A stretch of 53,140 nt of DNA from CAZVFX01 sp964626565 (GTDB lineage Bacteria; Myxococcota_A; UBA9042; CAIXZC01): NCBI GenBank assembly GCA_964626565.1, contig CAZVFX010000041.1, positions 1 through 53,140 on the forward strand, in the 5' to 3' direction. A program made the translations under genes and the position numbers. Position 1 is the stretch's first letter; the number at the start of each line of letters is the position of its first letter. The notes under the pieces are model-generated. The model searched no databases, was not told where the DNA came from, and worked only from the letters and a program-made list of their open reading frames with translations. Positions 43,091 to 50,539 of this stretch are shown here, piece after piece.

Positions 43091-43993
43091 ATGAGCAACA
43101 CCGAAGCGCCCGGCATCGACCTGTTCGACTGCCGCATGAGCATCGCCGAAGAGGCGAGCATCAACCCTTCCCTGCTGGTGTGCCTGGCCGGCTGTGACTT
43201 GAACTGTGCATTCTGCAACGCAAGCTGGCGCCACCCCTGCGACGATTATCCCGGACTGACGCCCGAGTCATTCACGGCGCTGCAACGCGAGGCTGCGGAC
43301 GCGGGCGCTCGCACGATCCAACTTACCGGCGGCGAACCCACTCTCCATGTAGACGCACTTTCCGCGCTCCTCGCCCTTCCCCGACTGCTGCCCGTCATAG
43401 TCAACTCTCATCTCATGTGGGATGCCAGGGAAGTGCGAGAGGCAGTTTCCAGCGCAGACGTGGTAATCGGTTCGCTGAAGTTCGGCAACGACGAGTGTGC
43501 GCAACGGCTTTCCGGGGCAACGGACTACCTGCGGACGGTCCGGGCCAATCTTGATGAGTTGGCCTCGGCCGGGTGCACCCTTCTGGTCCGCCACCTGGTG
43601 ATGCCGGGCCATCTGGAATGCTGCTGGCGTCCTGCGGCACAGTGGCTGAGTTCGCACCTTCCCGAGGTCCCGGTGAGCCTGCTGTTCGGATATGTGCCGC
43701 CTTCCCGCGCACCCGGCGCGCCTGAGTTGTTGCGCTGCCTGGAAGCGGGCGACATCTCCCTGGCGCGCCGTGTGGCCGAGGAGCACGGGCTTCTGCTCGA
43801 GCCCAACGGGTCGTGGAAGGAAGTGCGCGCCTCGGCGTTTGCCGACGCGACCAACCCCCAAGGGATGAAGAGTGAGACCGTCGAGCTCATCATTGACAGA
43901 AATGGGCGGATCTGCTTCCATGGCTATGGGGCTACCCAACAGGCATTGGTGCAGACTCTAGGGAACCCGGATCGCAACCGAGGGGGAGGGTGA
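43091..43993 (+). CDS. Radical SAM enzyme, PflA-like
   Basis: 300 aa, start at 43091 with GGGGGGAG 4 nt upstream. The cluster-binding motif is C35-x3-C39-x2-C42 (CDLNCAFC), preceded by CLAG. TIQLTGGEPTLH is the GGEP motif binding SAM, and the barrel continues through VNSHLMWDAREV and SLLFGYVPPSR. It should reduce SAM to the 5'-deoxyadenosyl radical, either to activate a protein or to modify a substrate. There is no SPASM-type extra cluster. It opens an operon with the Ycf46-like ATPase; its target may be one of the operon proteins (inference). Confidence 0.93.
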   Translation: MSNTEAPGIDLFDCRMSIAEEASINPSLLVCLAGCDLNCAFCNASWRHPCDDYPGLTPESFTALQREAADAGARTIQLTGGEPTLHVDALSALLALPRLLPVIVNSHLMWDAREVREAVSSADVVIGSLKFGNDECAQRLSGATDYLRTVRANLDELASAGCTLLVRHLVMPGHLECCWRPAAQWLSSHLPEVPVSLLFGYVPPSRAPGAPELLRCLEAGDISLARRVAEEHGLLLEPNGSWKEVRASAFADATNPQGMKSETVELIIDRNGRICFHGYGATQQALVQTLGNPDRNRGGG

Positions 43994-43995
43994 AG

Positions 43996-45573
43996 ATGTT
44001 AGGCAAAGAGCTGCTAGGCCAACTCGCTGAAATCGAAACTCTGGTACGGGCCCGCTACCCGATCCTTTATGTGGTTACCTGGGAGGAGCGCAAGGCTGAC
44101 CGGATCCTCAATCACATCGCACGGCGGCGCAACAAGAAGATTTACACCTGGAGCCACACCATGGGCCTCAAGGAGTTGGACGCGGCTGAGGACGTGGCCA
44201 AGGCGAAGAACGCGCCCACCCGGGACCCGCTTGCTGCGCTGGACCAGGTCGCGCTGAACACGGAGCCGGCCCTGTTTATCTTTCGGGACCTTCACCCCTT
44301 CCTGACCAAGAACAACTTCGCGGTGATCCGCAAATTAAGGGAGGTGGCGCACAACATCAAGAACAGCTACAAGACGTTGGTGGTTGTTTCCCCTGTGCTG
44401 GAGCTTCCGGTGGAGTTGGAAAAGGACATCACCGTGATTCAACTGGCACTCCCCGGGGTGGAAGAATTCAGCGAACTCCTCGATCGGATAATTGAGGAGG
44501 TCAAAGACAATCCCAACGTCCGGGTGAAAGTTGAAGACGAGTCCCGTGAAAAGGTGCTCAAGGCCGCGTTGGGGTTGACATTGAGCGAAGCTGAAAACGT
44601 GTTTGCCAAGACCATTGTCTCCGACGGCGTCCTGGACAGCAATGACGTGTCCGCCATATTTGCGGAGAAGCAGCAGATAATCCGCAAATCGGGGCTGCTG
44701 GAATACTATGACGCGGTGGAGGATTTCTCCAGCGTGGGCGGGCTGGACAACCTGAAGGACTGGCTGAAGAAGCGGGCCGCCGCGTTCACCGACCGGGCCG
44801 TGAAATTCGGCCTTCCCGCGCCCAAGGGTGCGCTGCTTCTCGGCGTCCAGGGGTGTGGAAAGAGCCTGTGCGCAAAGTCGGTGGCCAGCCAGTGGAAGCT
44901 GCCGCTGCTCAGGTTCGATATCGGCCGCATGTTCGGCAGCCTCGTGGGCTCCTCCGAGGAGAACATGCGGCGGGCAATTCAGGTGGCCGAGTCGGTAGCG
45001 CCCGCAATCTTATGGGTGGACGAAATCGACAAGGCCTTCGCAGGCGTGAGTTCCGGCGGCGGCGCCGATGCCGGAACCAGCTCCAGAGTGTTCGGTACTT
45101 TCCTTACCTGGCTGTCGGAGAAGACGTCACCGGTGTTTGTCATCGCCACCGCCAACGACATCTCCAACTTGCCGCCCGAACTGCTGCGCAAGGGCAGATT
45201 GGACGAGATCTTCTTCGTAGACCTCCCCAACGACCAGGAGCGCCAGGAGATCCTGGGCATTCACATCGCGGCCAAGAAACGGGACCCGGGGAAATTCGAC
45301 ATGCCGGAGCTTGTTCGACTGTCTGCGGGCTTCAGCGGGGCGGAAATAGAACAGGCGGTGGTCTCCGCACTATATGATGCGTTCTACGAAAGCCGGGATC
45401 TGGACAGCGCGGGACTGGCCAAGGCGCTGGACGAGACTGTCCCGCTTTCCCGCACCATGGAGGAAGGGATCCAGCGGCTGCGCGCCTGGGCCAGTGCCCG
45501 GGCGAGGAAGGCGACGTCTGCGACGTCGGCCACTGGTTATGATGATTCACTCAAACGAAAGATAGAGTTCTAG
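43996..45573 (+). CDS. AAA ATPase, Ycf46-like
   Basis: 525 aa from the ATG at 43996 (a GTG at 43990 abuts the ribosome binding site). The N-terminal ~240 residues (ELLGQLAEIETLVRARYPILYVVTWEE, LALPGVEEF) are characteristic of plastid/cyanobacterial Ycf46 proteins. The AAA module follows: GVQGCGKSLCAKSVA (Walker A, ~280), ILWVDEIDKAF (Walker B, ~340), VIATANDISNLPPELLRKGR (sensor 1 and arginine-finger region). It probably forms a ring that remodels a partner protein with ATP. The family function is not established; the neighbours DUF1257 and DUF2997 are its usual companions in cyanobacteria. Confidence 0.92.
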   Translation: MLGKELLGQLAEIETLVRARYPILYVVTWEERKADRILNHIARRRNKKIYTWSHTMGLKELDAAEDVAKAKNAPTRDPLAALDQVALNTEPALFIFRDLHPFLTKNNFAVIRKLREVAHNIKNSYKTLVVVSPVLELPVELEKDITVIQLALPGVEEFSELLDRIIEEVKDNPNVRVKVEDESREKVLKAALGLTLSEAENVFAKTIVSDGVLDSNDVSAIFAEKQQIIRKSGLLEYYDAVEDFSSVGGLDNLKDWLKKRAAAFTDRAVKFGLPAPKGALLLGVQGCGKSLCAKSVASQWKLPLLRFDIGRMFGSLVGSSEENMRRAIQVAESVAPAILWVDEIDKAFAGVSSGGGADAGTSSRVFGTFLTWLSEKTSPVFVIATANDISNLPPELLRKGRLDEIFFVDLPNDQERQEILGIHIAAKKRDPGKFDMPELVRLSAGFSGAEIEQAVVSALYDAFYESRDLDSAGLAKALDETVPLSRTMEEGIQRLRAWASARARKATSATSATGYDDSLKRKIEF

Positions 45574-45583
45574 AGGTCGACCC

Positions 45584-46045
45584 ATGTCCTGTTCGGTAGT
45601 GATCGTTCCCATCGTGATTTCGTCCTGGCCCACCATACTGCCCGCGATCACTGCCGCGGCCGCGGCCATGGGTTTTTCCGCGGCCCGCCGGGAGCAGAAG
45701 ACCGCGGCCCAGACACACGCGGGGGCATCAGCGACCGTAGATGTGAAGAACGCCAATGTGGTGGGAGAAGAACTGGGGGCGGGGCAGCGCTTCATCGTGC
45801 ACAAGGACGACGTGAGCATAGAATTCACCACCGACGCGCGGGGTCGTTGCAAGATCACGGTGCACGGCGAAGGCAGGCCCAAGTGGGAGTTGGAGGCGAT
45901 CGGCAAGGAAGCGGCCAACCGCGTGGTTCAAATGTACACCTACAACAAGGTGATGACTGAGTTGAAGCAGCGTGATTTCGACGTAGTGGAGGAAGAGGTC
46001 GACGAGCAGGGAGCCATCAGGCTCAAGCTGCGCCGGCAAACCTAG
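45584..46045 (+). CDS. DUF1257/Ycf35-like protein
   Basis: 153 aa, GAGGT 7 nt before the ATG. The second half matches the DUF1257/Ycf35 family: KWELEAIGKEAANRVVQMYTYNKVMTELKQ, then VVEEEVDEQGAIRLKLRR, the typical end. The first ~45 residues are hydrophobic and Ala-rich (PAITAAAAAMGFSAA) and not part of the known domain; they may be a membrane anchor. No function is established for the family. The gap to the Ycf46-like stop is 10 nt. Confidence 0.85.
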   Translation: MSCSVVIVPIVISSWPTILPAITAAAAAMGFSAARREQKTAAQTHAGASATVDVKNANVVGEELGAGQRFIVHKDDVSIEFTTDARGRCKITVHGEGRPKWELEAIGKEAANRVVQMYTYNKVMTELKQRDFDVVEEEVDEQGAIRLKLRRQT

Positions 46046-46058
46046 ACGGGGCGACAGA

Positions 46059-46856
46059 TTGGGAGGCACAAAAGACAAGGGCCGTTTCGGCCACCTGGAA
46101 CTGGGCGGAGTACGACCGGGCATTGTTGACGAGAGCCCTGCAGATACGCGCAAGTTCAGCGAAGACGAGTATGTGGCCCGCGCCCACGAGCTGTACCGAG
46201 ATGGGAAATTTGACGACGCACTAAGGCTGTACTCCCGGGCGCTGGGCCGCAACCACCACCTGGAAGCTGCCTGGGTGGGTCAACTGAGGTGCCTGCTGGC
46301 AGTGGAGGAATACCGGGAATTGGATACGTGGGCAGCCAAGGCGCTGGAGTATCTCCCGGACTCCCCGGAGTTGCTCTCGGTGCAAGCCATCGCACTTGCG
46401 TGCGAGGGGCATCACACGGCGGCCATGCAACTGTCGGACCGGGCGGTGAGCAAAAAAGGGAGCACCCCCTTTGTCTGGATCGCCAGAGCGTGGGCGCTCG
46501 GAAAGCCCGGAGAAAGAAACGCAGACCTGTGCATAACCCGGGCGGTAGACTCGGGGAAGACCGACTGGCAGATCCATGCGGATGCCGCGTCCTACTTTAT
46601 CGCCTATGAGCAGTTCGGCAGCGCGATCGTGCATTTGCAGCAGGCCTCGCGCCTGCACCCGGACTGCTCGTACATCTGGTACCAGCTAGGCATGTGCTAC
46701 GTGGAGGTGGGGTTGAGGAACGAGGCCATTGCCGCGCTCAATCATGCCGTGAAGAAGGACCCCCGGCGGCAGAAGTATTTTGACGCGTTGAGGGAAGCGG
46801 AAGAGCAGAACCTCTTTAAGAGCATCTGGCGAAGGTTGTTTGGCAAAGGAGAGTAG
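46059..46856 (+). CDS. TPR-repeat protein
   Basis: 265 aa with a TTG start at 46059; the frame has no ATG in the first ~95 codons, and only a G-rich sequence precedes the TTG, so the start is the least certain in the operon. TPR-like helix pairs run throughout (ARAHELYRDGKFDDALRLYSRAL, LQQASRLHPDCSYIWYQLGMCY, AIAALNHAVKKDPRRQKYFDAL). It would be a scaffold. It ends with a basic patch (SIWRRLFGKGE) 2 nt before the DUF2997 gene. Confidence 0.8.
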   Translation: MGGTKDKGRFGHLELGGVRPGIVDESPADTRKFSEDEYVARAHELYRDGKFDDALRLYSRALGRNHHLEAAWVGQLRCLLAVEEYRELDTWAAKALEYLPDSPELLSVQAIALACEGHHTAAMQLSDRAVSKKGSTPFVWIARAWALGKPGERNADLCITRAVDSGKTDWQIHADAASYFIAYEQFGSAIVHLQQASRLHPDCSYIWYQLGMCYVEVGLRNEAIAALNHAVKKDPRRQKYFDALREAEEQNLFKSIWRRLFGKGE

Positions 46857-46858
46857 AC

Positions 46859-47071
46859 ATGGCGAACGTGGAACTGGAGATAGAAATCCGTCCTGACGGC
46901 GACGTCGTGGTCAAGGTCGAGGGGGCCAAGGGTAAGGCGTGCCTCGACTACGCTAAGCTGCTGGAGCAGATCATCGGCAAGGAGAAATCCCGGGAGCTGA
47001 CGTCGGAGTACTACGAACCGGACGCGGAAGTCGCCCAGGACCTGCACCTGGACCAGAACCTCAAACGCTGA
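46859..47071 (+). CDS. DUF2997 small protein
   Basis: 70 aa. The pattern IEIRPDGDVVVKVEGAKGKACLDYAKLLEQIIG, followed by EYYEPDAE, matches DUF2997 (a beta-hairpin with GxKGxxC, then a helix and an EYY motif). In cyanobacteria this family lies beside DUF1257 and Ycf46 homologues, as here. The conserved Cys (residue 28) may be functional. The next gene starts 1 nt after its stop. Confidence 0.88.
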   Translation: MANVELEIEIRPDGDVVVKVEGAKGKACLDYAKLLEQIIGKEKSRELTSEYYEPDAEVAQDLHLDQNLKR

Positions 47072-47072
47072 C

Positions 47073-48110
47073 ATGCAATGCCCCACCTGTGAATTCCAGA
47101 ACATGCCGGGCCTGCACGATTGCGGGCGATGCGGCGCCCGCCTGGTCGCACCTGCGGACGAGACCTTCGAGCCGCCCCGGGCGACGCGGGCGCAGAAGCG
47201 GGTGCGCAAGCTCCGCCGTTTACTACTGCCGCCGCGGCCACGTCCGGAACACCGCTCCGCCCGCCCCGGCATTTATGCCGCGGAACCCCGCCGCAACCGA
47301 CTCGGCCGACTGTTACGGCCGGTGAGACTCTTCTTCAACGCCGACACCTCGGTCCCAGTCTGGAGAGAATCTCCAGCTATCGCCGGCGTCTTGTCCCTGC
47401 TCCCCGGATTGGGCCACCTGTACCTGAAGCGGTGGCGTATCGGCCTGATCCTGCTCCCATCCTCTCTTCTCGTATTCACACTGGCCGCCCGTTTCTACGG
47501 AACAGCCCCCGGAAACTGGCTGGCGTGGGTCTATCCCCTTGCCTGCGCCTGGGCTGTCTACGACACCGCGCTGCGCACCGACGAAATGTCCATCTGGCGT
47601 AACATTGTTGCCCCCATGGCCGTGGTGATTATCGTCGGGAACCTGCTAGCCGGACCGTTGCAGAAAGCGCAACAGACCTTTGGGCTGCGCTACGTCACCT
47701 TCGATTCAGAATTCGGCCCCCTGGCGGACCAGACCATCAAATTCGTGGACGACTTCGACGCCAGAGGGGGGCCCCGCCACGGAGATATGGTGCTGGTCCG
47801 GGGTCCTTCGGTGGGAGTAGTCCTCGGTTGCCCCGGCGACCTGCTACAGTGGAAAAACGAACTGCTCAGCGTCAACGGCGCGCCCCGCCCGGAGCTCAGG
47901 CCCATCGGCTTTCGGTACAACATACCCGACATCCAAATCCAGGTGCCCGACAACCGGTACTTTGTGCTCAGGGCTGCTCACGGGTATGGTAACGCCACGG
48001 CACGCTACGTCGAAGAGTTCATGCGCAACAGAGGATTGACGGATCGTGAGAATCTGTTGTATCGGTATGAGGGGGATCTCTTACCGGAGGACGCCGATGA
48101 TCAAAATTGA
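47073..48110 (+). CDS. Membrane protein with zinc ribbon and S26 (signal-peptidase-like) C-terminal region
   Basis: 345 aa. An N-terminal zinc ribbon (CPTC and CGRCG, residues 3-21) precedes an Arg-rich stretch. Membrane segments follow near 110-215 (AGVLSLLPGLGHLYL, GLILLPSSLLVFTLAA, VYPLACAWAVYDTAL, IVAPMAVVIIVGNLLAG). The C-terminal part (RHGDMVLVRG, VGVVLGCPGDLLQWKNELLSVNGAP) resembles the substrate-binding and GxPGD region of S26 signal peptidases. I see no clear catalytic Ser-Lys pair, so it may be a pseudo-peptidase or binder. PilT overlaps its end by 14 nt. Confidence 0.75.
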   Translation: MQCPTCEFQNMPGLHDCGRCGARLVAPADETFEPPRATRAQKRVRKLRRLLLPPRPRPEHRSARPGIYAAEPRRNRLGRLLRPVRLFFNADTSVPVWRESPAIAGVLSLLPGLGHLYLKRWRIGLILLPSSLLVFTLAARFYGTAPGNWLAWVYPLACAWAVYDTALRTDEMSIWRNIVAPMAVVIIVGNLLAGPLQKAQQTFGLRYVTFDSEFGPLADQTIKFVDDFDARGGPRHGDMVLVRGPSVGVVLGCPGDLLQWKNELLSVNGAPRPELRPIGFRYNIPDIQIQVPDNRYFVLRAAHGYGNATARYVEEFMRNRGLTDRENLLYRYEGDLLPEDADDQN

Positions 48111-49149
48111 CACCCTGCTGAAGTACGCGCTGAAGACGAATGCGTCGGACCTGCATCTTATACCCGGAACGCCGCCGGTGCTGAGAATCCACGGCCAGAT
48201 CAGAGCTATCGATGCGGAAGGCCGGAAGATCATGGTCACCGAGGAGCTGGTGGAGACCCTCATGAACTCCCACCAGCTTTCCGAGTTCAGAAAGGAACGG
48301 CACCTGGGATTCTCATTTTCAGCTCCCGCGCTTGGCCGCTTCCGGGTGGAGGTGTACTACGATCGGGGCAAGATGGCCGCGGCGATCCGCCTCACCGCCC
48401 GTGAACTGCCGGCCCTGGAAACCCTGGGGCTCCCGCCGGTACTGGAGGAACTGTGCCGCAAACCCAACGGCCTTATTCTGGTTACCGGGCCCACCGGAAC
48501 CGGAAAAACCACTACCATGGCCTCCATGGTGGATGTGATCAACAGAGAACTGGCGTGCAAGATAACCACCATTGAGGACCCCATCGAAATGCTCCATCAG
48601 AACAAGCGGAGCATTATCGTTCAGCAAGAAGTGTTCGAGGATACCCCGTCTTTTGCCAAGGCGCTGGTGCATGTGCTGCGCCAGGATCCGGACGTGGTGG
48701 TGGTGGGGGAGATGCGGGACCTGGAAACCATCCAGACCGCGCTCACCGCGGCGGAAACGGGACACCTGGTGATGGCAACTTTGCACACCGCGTCCGCGGC
48801 CCAGACCATCGATCGAATCATCGACGTTTTCCCGCCTCACCATCAGCAACAGATACGGATCCAGCTCTCCGCCACGCTGAGGGCCATTGTCTCCCAACGC
48901 CTGCTCCCCCGCATGGATATTGACGGGCGCTGCCTGGCCTACGAAGTGCTGGTCAACACTCCGGCGGTGAAGAACGTCATCAGGGAATCCAAGGGACAGC
49001 AGCTCGCCAGCCTCATGCAGTCGGGTGGAGATTACGGCATGTGCACCATGGACTCCTCGGTTGAGCGCCTCTACAAGTCGGGCATGATCAGCTTTGATGT
49101 AGCCATGGAGAATGTGACTTCCGAAAAGGCGCTTAGAGGCGGAACGTGA
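48097..49149 (+). CDS. pilT: Twitching-motility ATPase PilT
   Basis: 350 aa, ATG 6 nt after CGGAGG, overlapping the previous gene. The N-terminal PAS-like domain (LLKYALKTNASDLHLIPGTPP) and the RecA-like motor (GPTGTGKTTTMASM at ~131, VVVVGEMRDLETIQTALTAAETGH, TLHTASAAQTIDRIIDVFP) are complete. The hexamer retracts type IV pili by ATP hydrolysis. The signature AIRL-type motif of canonical PilT is not obvious, and no other pilus gene is in the window, so it may serve another secretion or motor role in this operon. A GTG for the next gene overlaps its stop. Confidence 0.92.
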   Translation: MIKIDTLLKYALKTNASDLHLIPGTPPVLRIHGQIRAIDAEGRKIMVTEELVETLMNSHQLSEFRKERHLGFSFSAPALGRFRVEVYYDRGKMAAAIRLTARELPALETLGLPPVLEELCRKPNGLILVTGPTGTGKTTTMASMVDVINRELACKITTIEDPIEMLHQNKRSIIVQQEVFEDTPSFAKALVHVLRQDPDVVVVGEMRDLETIQTALTAAETGHLVMATLHTASAAQTIDRIIDVFPPHHQQQIRIQLSATLRAIVSQRLLPRMDIDGRCLAYEVLVNTPAVKNVIRESKGQQLASLMQSGGDYGMCTMDSSVERLYKSGMISFDVAMENVTSEKALRGGT

Positions 49150-50051
49150 GAACTCGGGGTCCAGCCACAAAGTGGCAGGCCCTCCTCCTGCTGTTCGCAC
49201 TCTGCTCCCTGGCTGCGTGCTGTCCGGCCGTCCGTTCCGGTAGTTACAGCCTGTCCGATGTACCCGACCCGGCGGAAGCGGGGTCGGGGGCGTACATGGA
49301 CTGGTTCCGGACCAACACGCTCAATCCGGGCACTCTCGCATTTGTGGAAAGCCACGCCCCTGCGCTTGAGATTGCGGTGGAGGAGTTGCGCAAACTGGCC
49401 TCCGGTGTCGACGGCGCCAGGGTCAAAACCCGCCGCAACCGCTACCGTCCCGGCAAACCGGGCCTCAAGGAACCGCACAAAGTGGAAGAGAAGATCTACC
49501 GGGACCTTGTGAACAGCCAGGCGCGGTGGCAGGAGTTCCGGAACGGCAGCTCGGACCGGGGTGGGGACTTCCCGGAAGACGCAACCCCGGCCGAAGCCAG
49601 AGCCATGGTCCTTGCGGCCGCGCCGGAAGCCCCGGTCGCGTTGCGGGATATCGCGGGAGTAAGGCTCATTGCGGCTGACCTGACCGGAGTCCGCAAGTTG
49701 GAAGAGGTGGTGCGCAAACACTACGGCAAGCGCATCATCCGCTTCAAGGATTTCCTGGGCAAACACTACCGCGGCGACGGATACCGCTCAGTACATTTCG
49801 TCATTGTTGAAAACGACAGGCCGGTGGAGATCCAGATCCGCACCGAGGCCCAGAACCGCTGGGCCCAATGGGAACACCACCTGGTCTACAAAGGCCCGTT
49901 CAAGTGCAACCCCGCCGTCTGCCAGTACACCCGAGCAGTAGCCGAAGTCATTCATCAAAGGGAAACCAACACCTGCCCGCCCCCGTGCGCTCTCCCCGAG
50001 TGCCCGGCAGTTCTCCTCGAAGCAAACCGCTGTTTTGAGGAGTTGCAGTAG
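49146..50051 (+). CDS. Lipoprotein with RelA/SpoT synthetase-like domain
   Basis: 301 aa, GTG start overlapping the pilT stop (GTGA). The signal LLLLFALCSLAAC is a textbook lipobox with Cys25, so the product should be exported and lipidated. Residues ~92-250 carry RelA/SpoT synthetase-domain motifs: RVKTR (92), DIAGVRLI (168), YRSVHFVIV (213), VEIQIRT (227) and RWAQWEHHLVYK (238). The Glu of EIQIRT and the Asp of DIAGVR are present. This domain makes (p)ppGpp from GTP/GDP and ATP in the cytosol; lipoprotein export is unexpected. The Cys-rich C-terminus (CPPPCALPEC) fits an oxidising compartment. A heptameric tract follows its stop. Confidence 0.85.
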   Translation: MRTRGPATKWQALLLLFALCSLAACCPAVRSGSYSLSDVPDPAEAGSGAYMDWFRTNTLNPGTLAFVESHAPALEIAVEELRKLASGVDGARVKTRRNRYRPGKPGLKEPHKVEEKIYRDLVNSQARWQEFRNGSSDRGGDFPEDATPAEARAMVLAAAPEAPVALRDIAGVRLIAADLTGVRKLEEVVRKHYGKRIIRFKDFLGKHYRGDGYRSVHFVIVENDRPVEIQIRTEAQNRWAQWEHHLVYKGPFKCNPAVCQYTRAVAEVIHQRETNTCPPPCALPECPAVLLEANRCFEELQ

Positions 50052-50077
50052 CTGAACGCTGATAGCTGAACACTGAA
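50050..50077 (+). repeat. Heptameric tract (nGCTGAn) at the end of the RelA/SpoT-domain gene
   Basis: Four 7-bp units in register; units 1 and 3 are identical, and unit 4 is ACTGAA-like. The gene's TAG stop (50049-50051) overlaps the first unit. Confidence 0.8.
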
Positions 50078-50085
50078 AGCCCTAC

Positions 50086-50101
50086 GCCGGCGACCGCCGG
50101 C
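50086..50101. terminator. GC-rich hairpin between convergent genes
   Basis: GCCGGC-GACC-GCCGGC: 6-bp stem and 4-nt loop between the convergent RelA/SpoT-domain gene and the gene at 50113-50514. No T-run follows, so its terminator role is tentative. Confidence 0.35.
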
Positions 50102-50112
50102 AGCTACTTACT

Positions 50113-50514
50113 TCACGACGAGGTCTTGCCGCAACAAGCGGCCACCTCCGGATTGTAGTGGGTATCGAGGAACTTCTTGTCGAATTCCTTGCCCGCGGAC
50201 ATGGGCTCGACCTCCATGGCCTGCTTGAGCCAGAACTGGCAGATCTTTTCGTGTGCGTGGGTAATGGAAAACGCCTTGATCACTTTGACCGCCAACGGTC
50301 GCTGCCAGCCTTCCCACAAGAGCGTGATCGCCTGCTGGTAGAAATCGGCCTGCCGCTCATGGGGCAGGCCGCCCGCGGCTTTCAGCACGGGCGCCGGGTC
50401 CTGAGCTTCGATCGCGTCGTCGACCGCTTTCCCAACTCCCGGCGCGCCGGTGCGACGGAAGAAATAGTAGCCCACAGCAAGTGCTGCAGCAGCGCCAATG
50501 ATGTAGTAGGTCAT
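50113..50514 (-). CDS. Small membrane-anchored protein of unknown function
   Basis: 133 aa. GGGAGGAG lies just before the ATG at 50514. One N-terminal membrane helix (YYIIGAAAALAVGYYFF) is followed by a soluble part with TPR-like helices (ERQADFYQQAITLLWEGWQRP). The C-terminus (EVAACCGKTSS) has a CC pair. Location is the cytoplasmic membrane, soluble part probably cytoplasmic. It is 25 nt downstream of the next gene on the same strand and is probably cotranscribed with it. Confidence 0.7.
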   Translation of the reverse strand: MTYYIIGAAAALAVGYYFFRRTGAPGVGKAVDDAIEAQDPAPVLKAAGGLPHERQADFYQQAITLLWEGWQRPLAVKVIKAFSITHAHEKICQFWLKQAMEVEPMSAGKEFDKKFLDTHYNPEVAACCGKTSS

Positions 50515-50539
50515 GGGCCTCCTCCCAACGCAGCCAATC

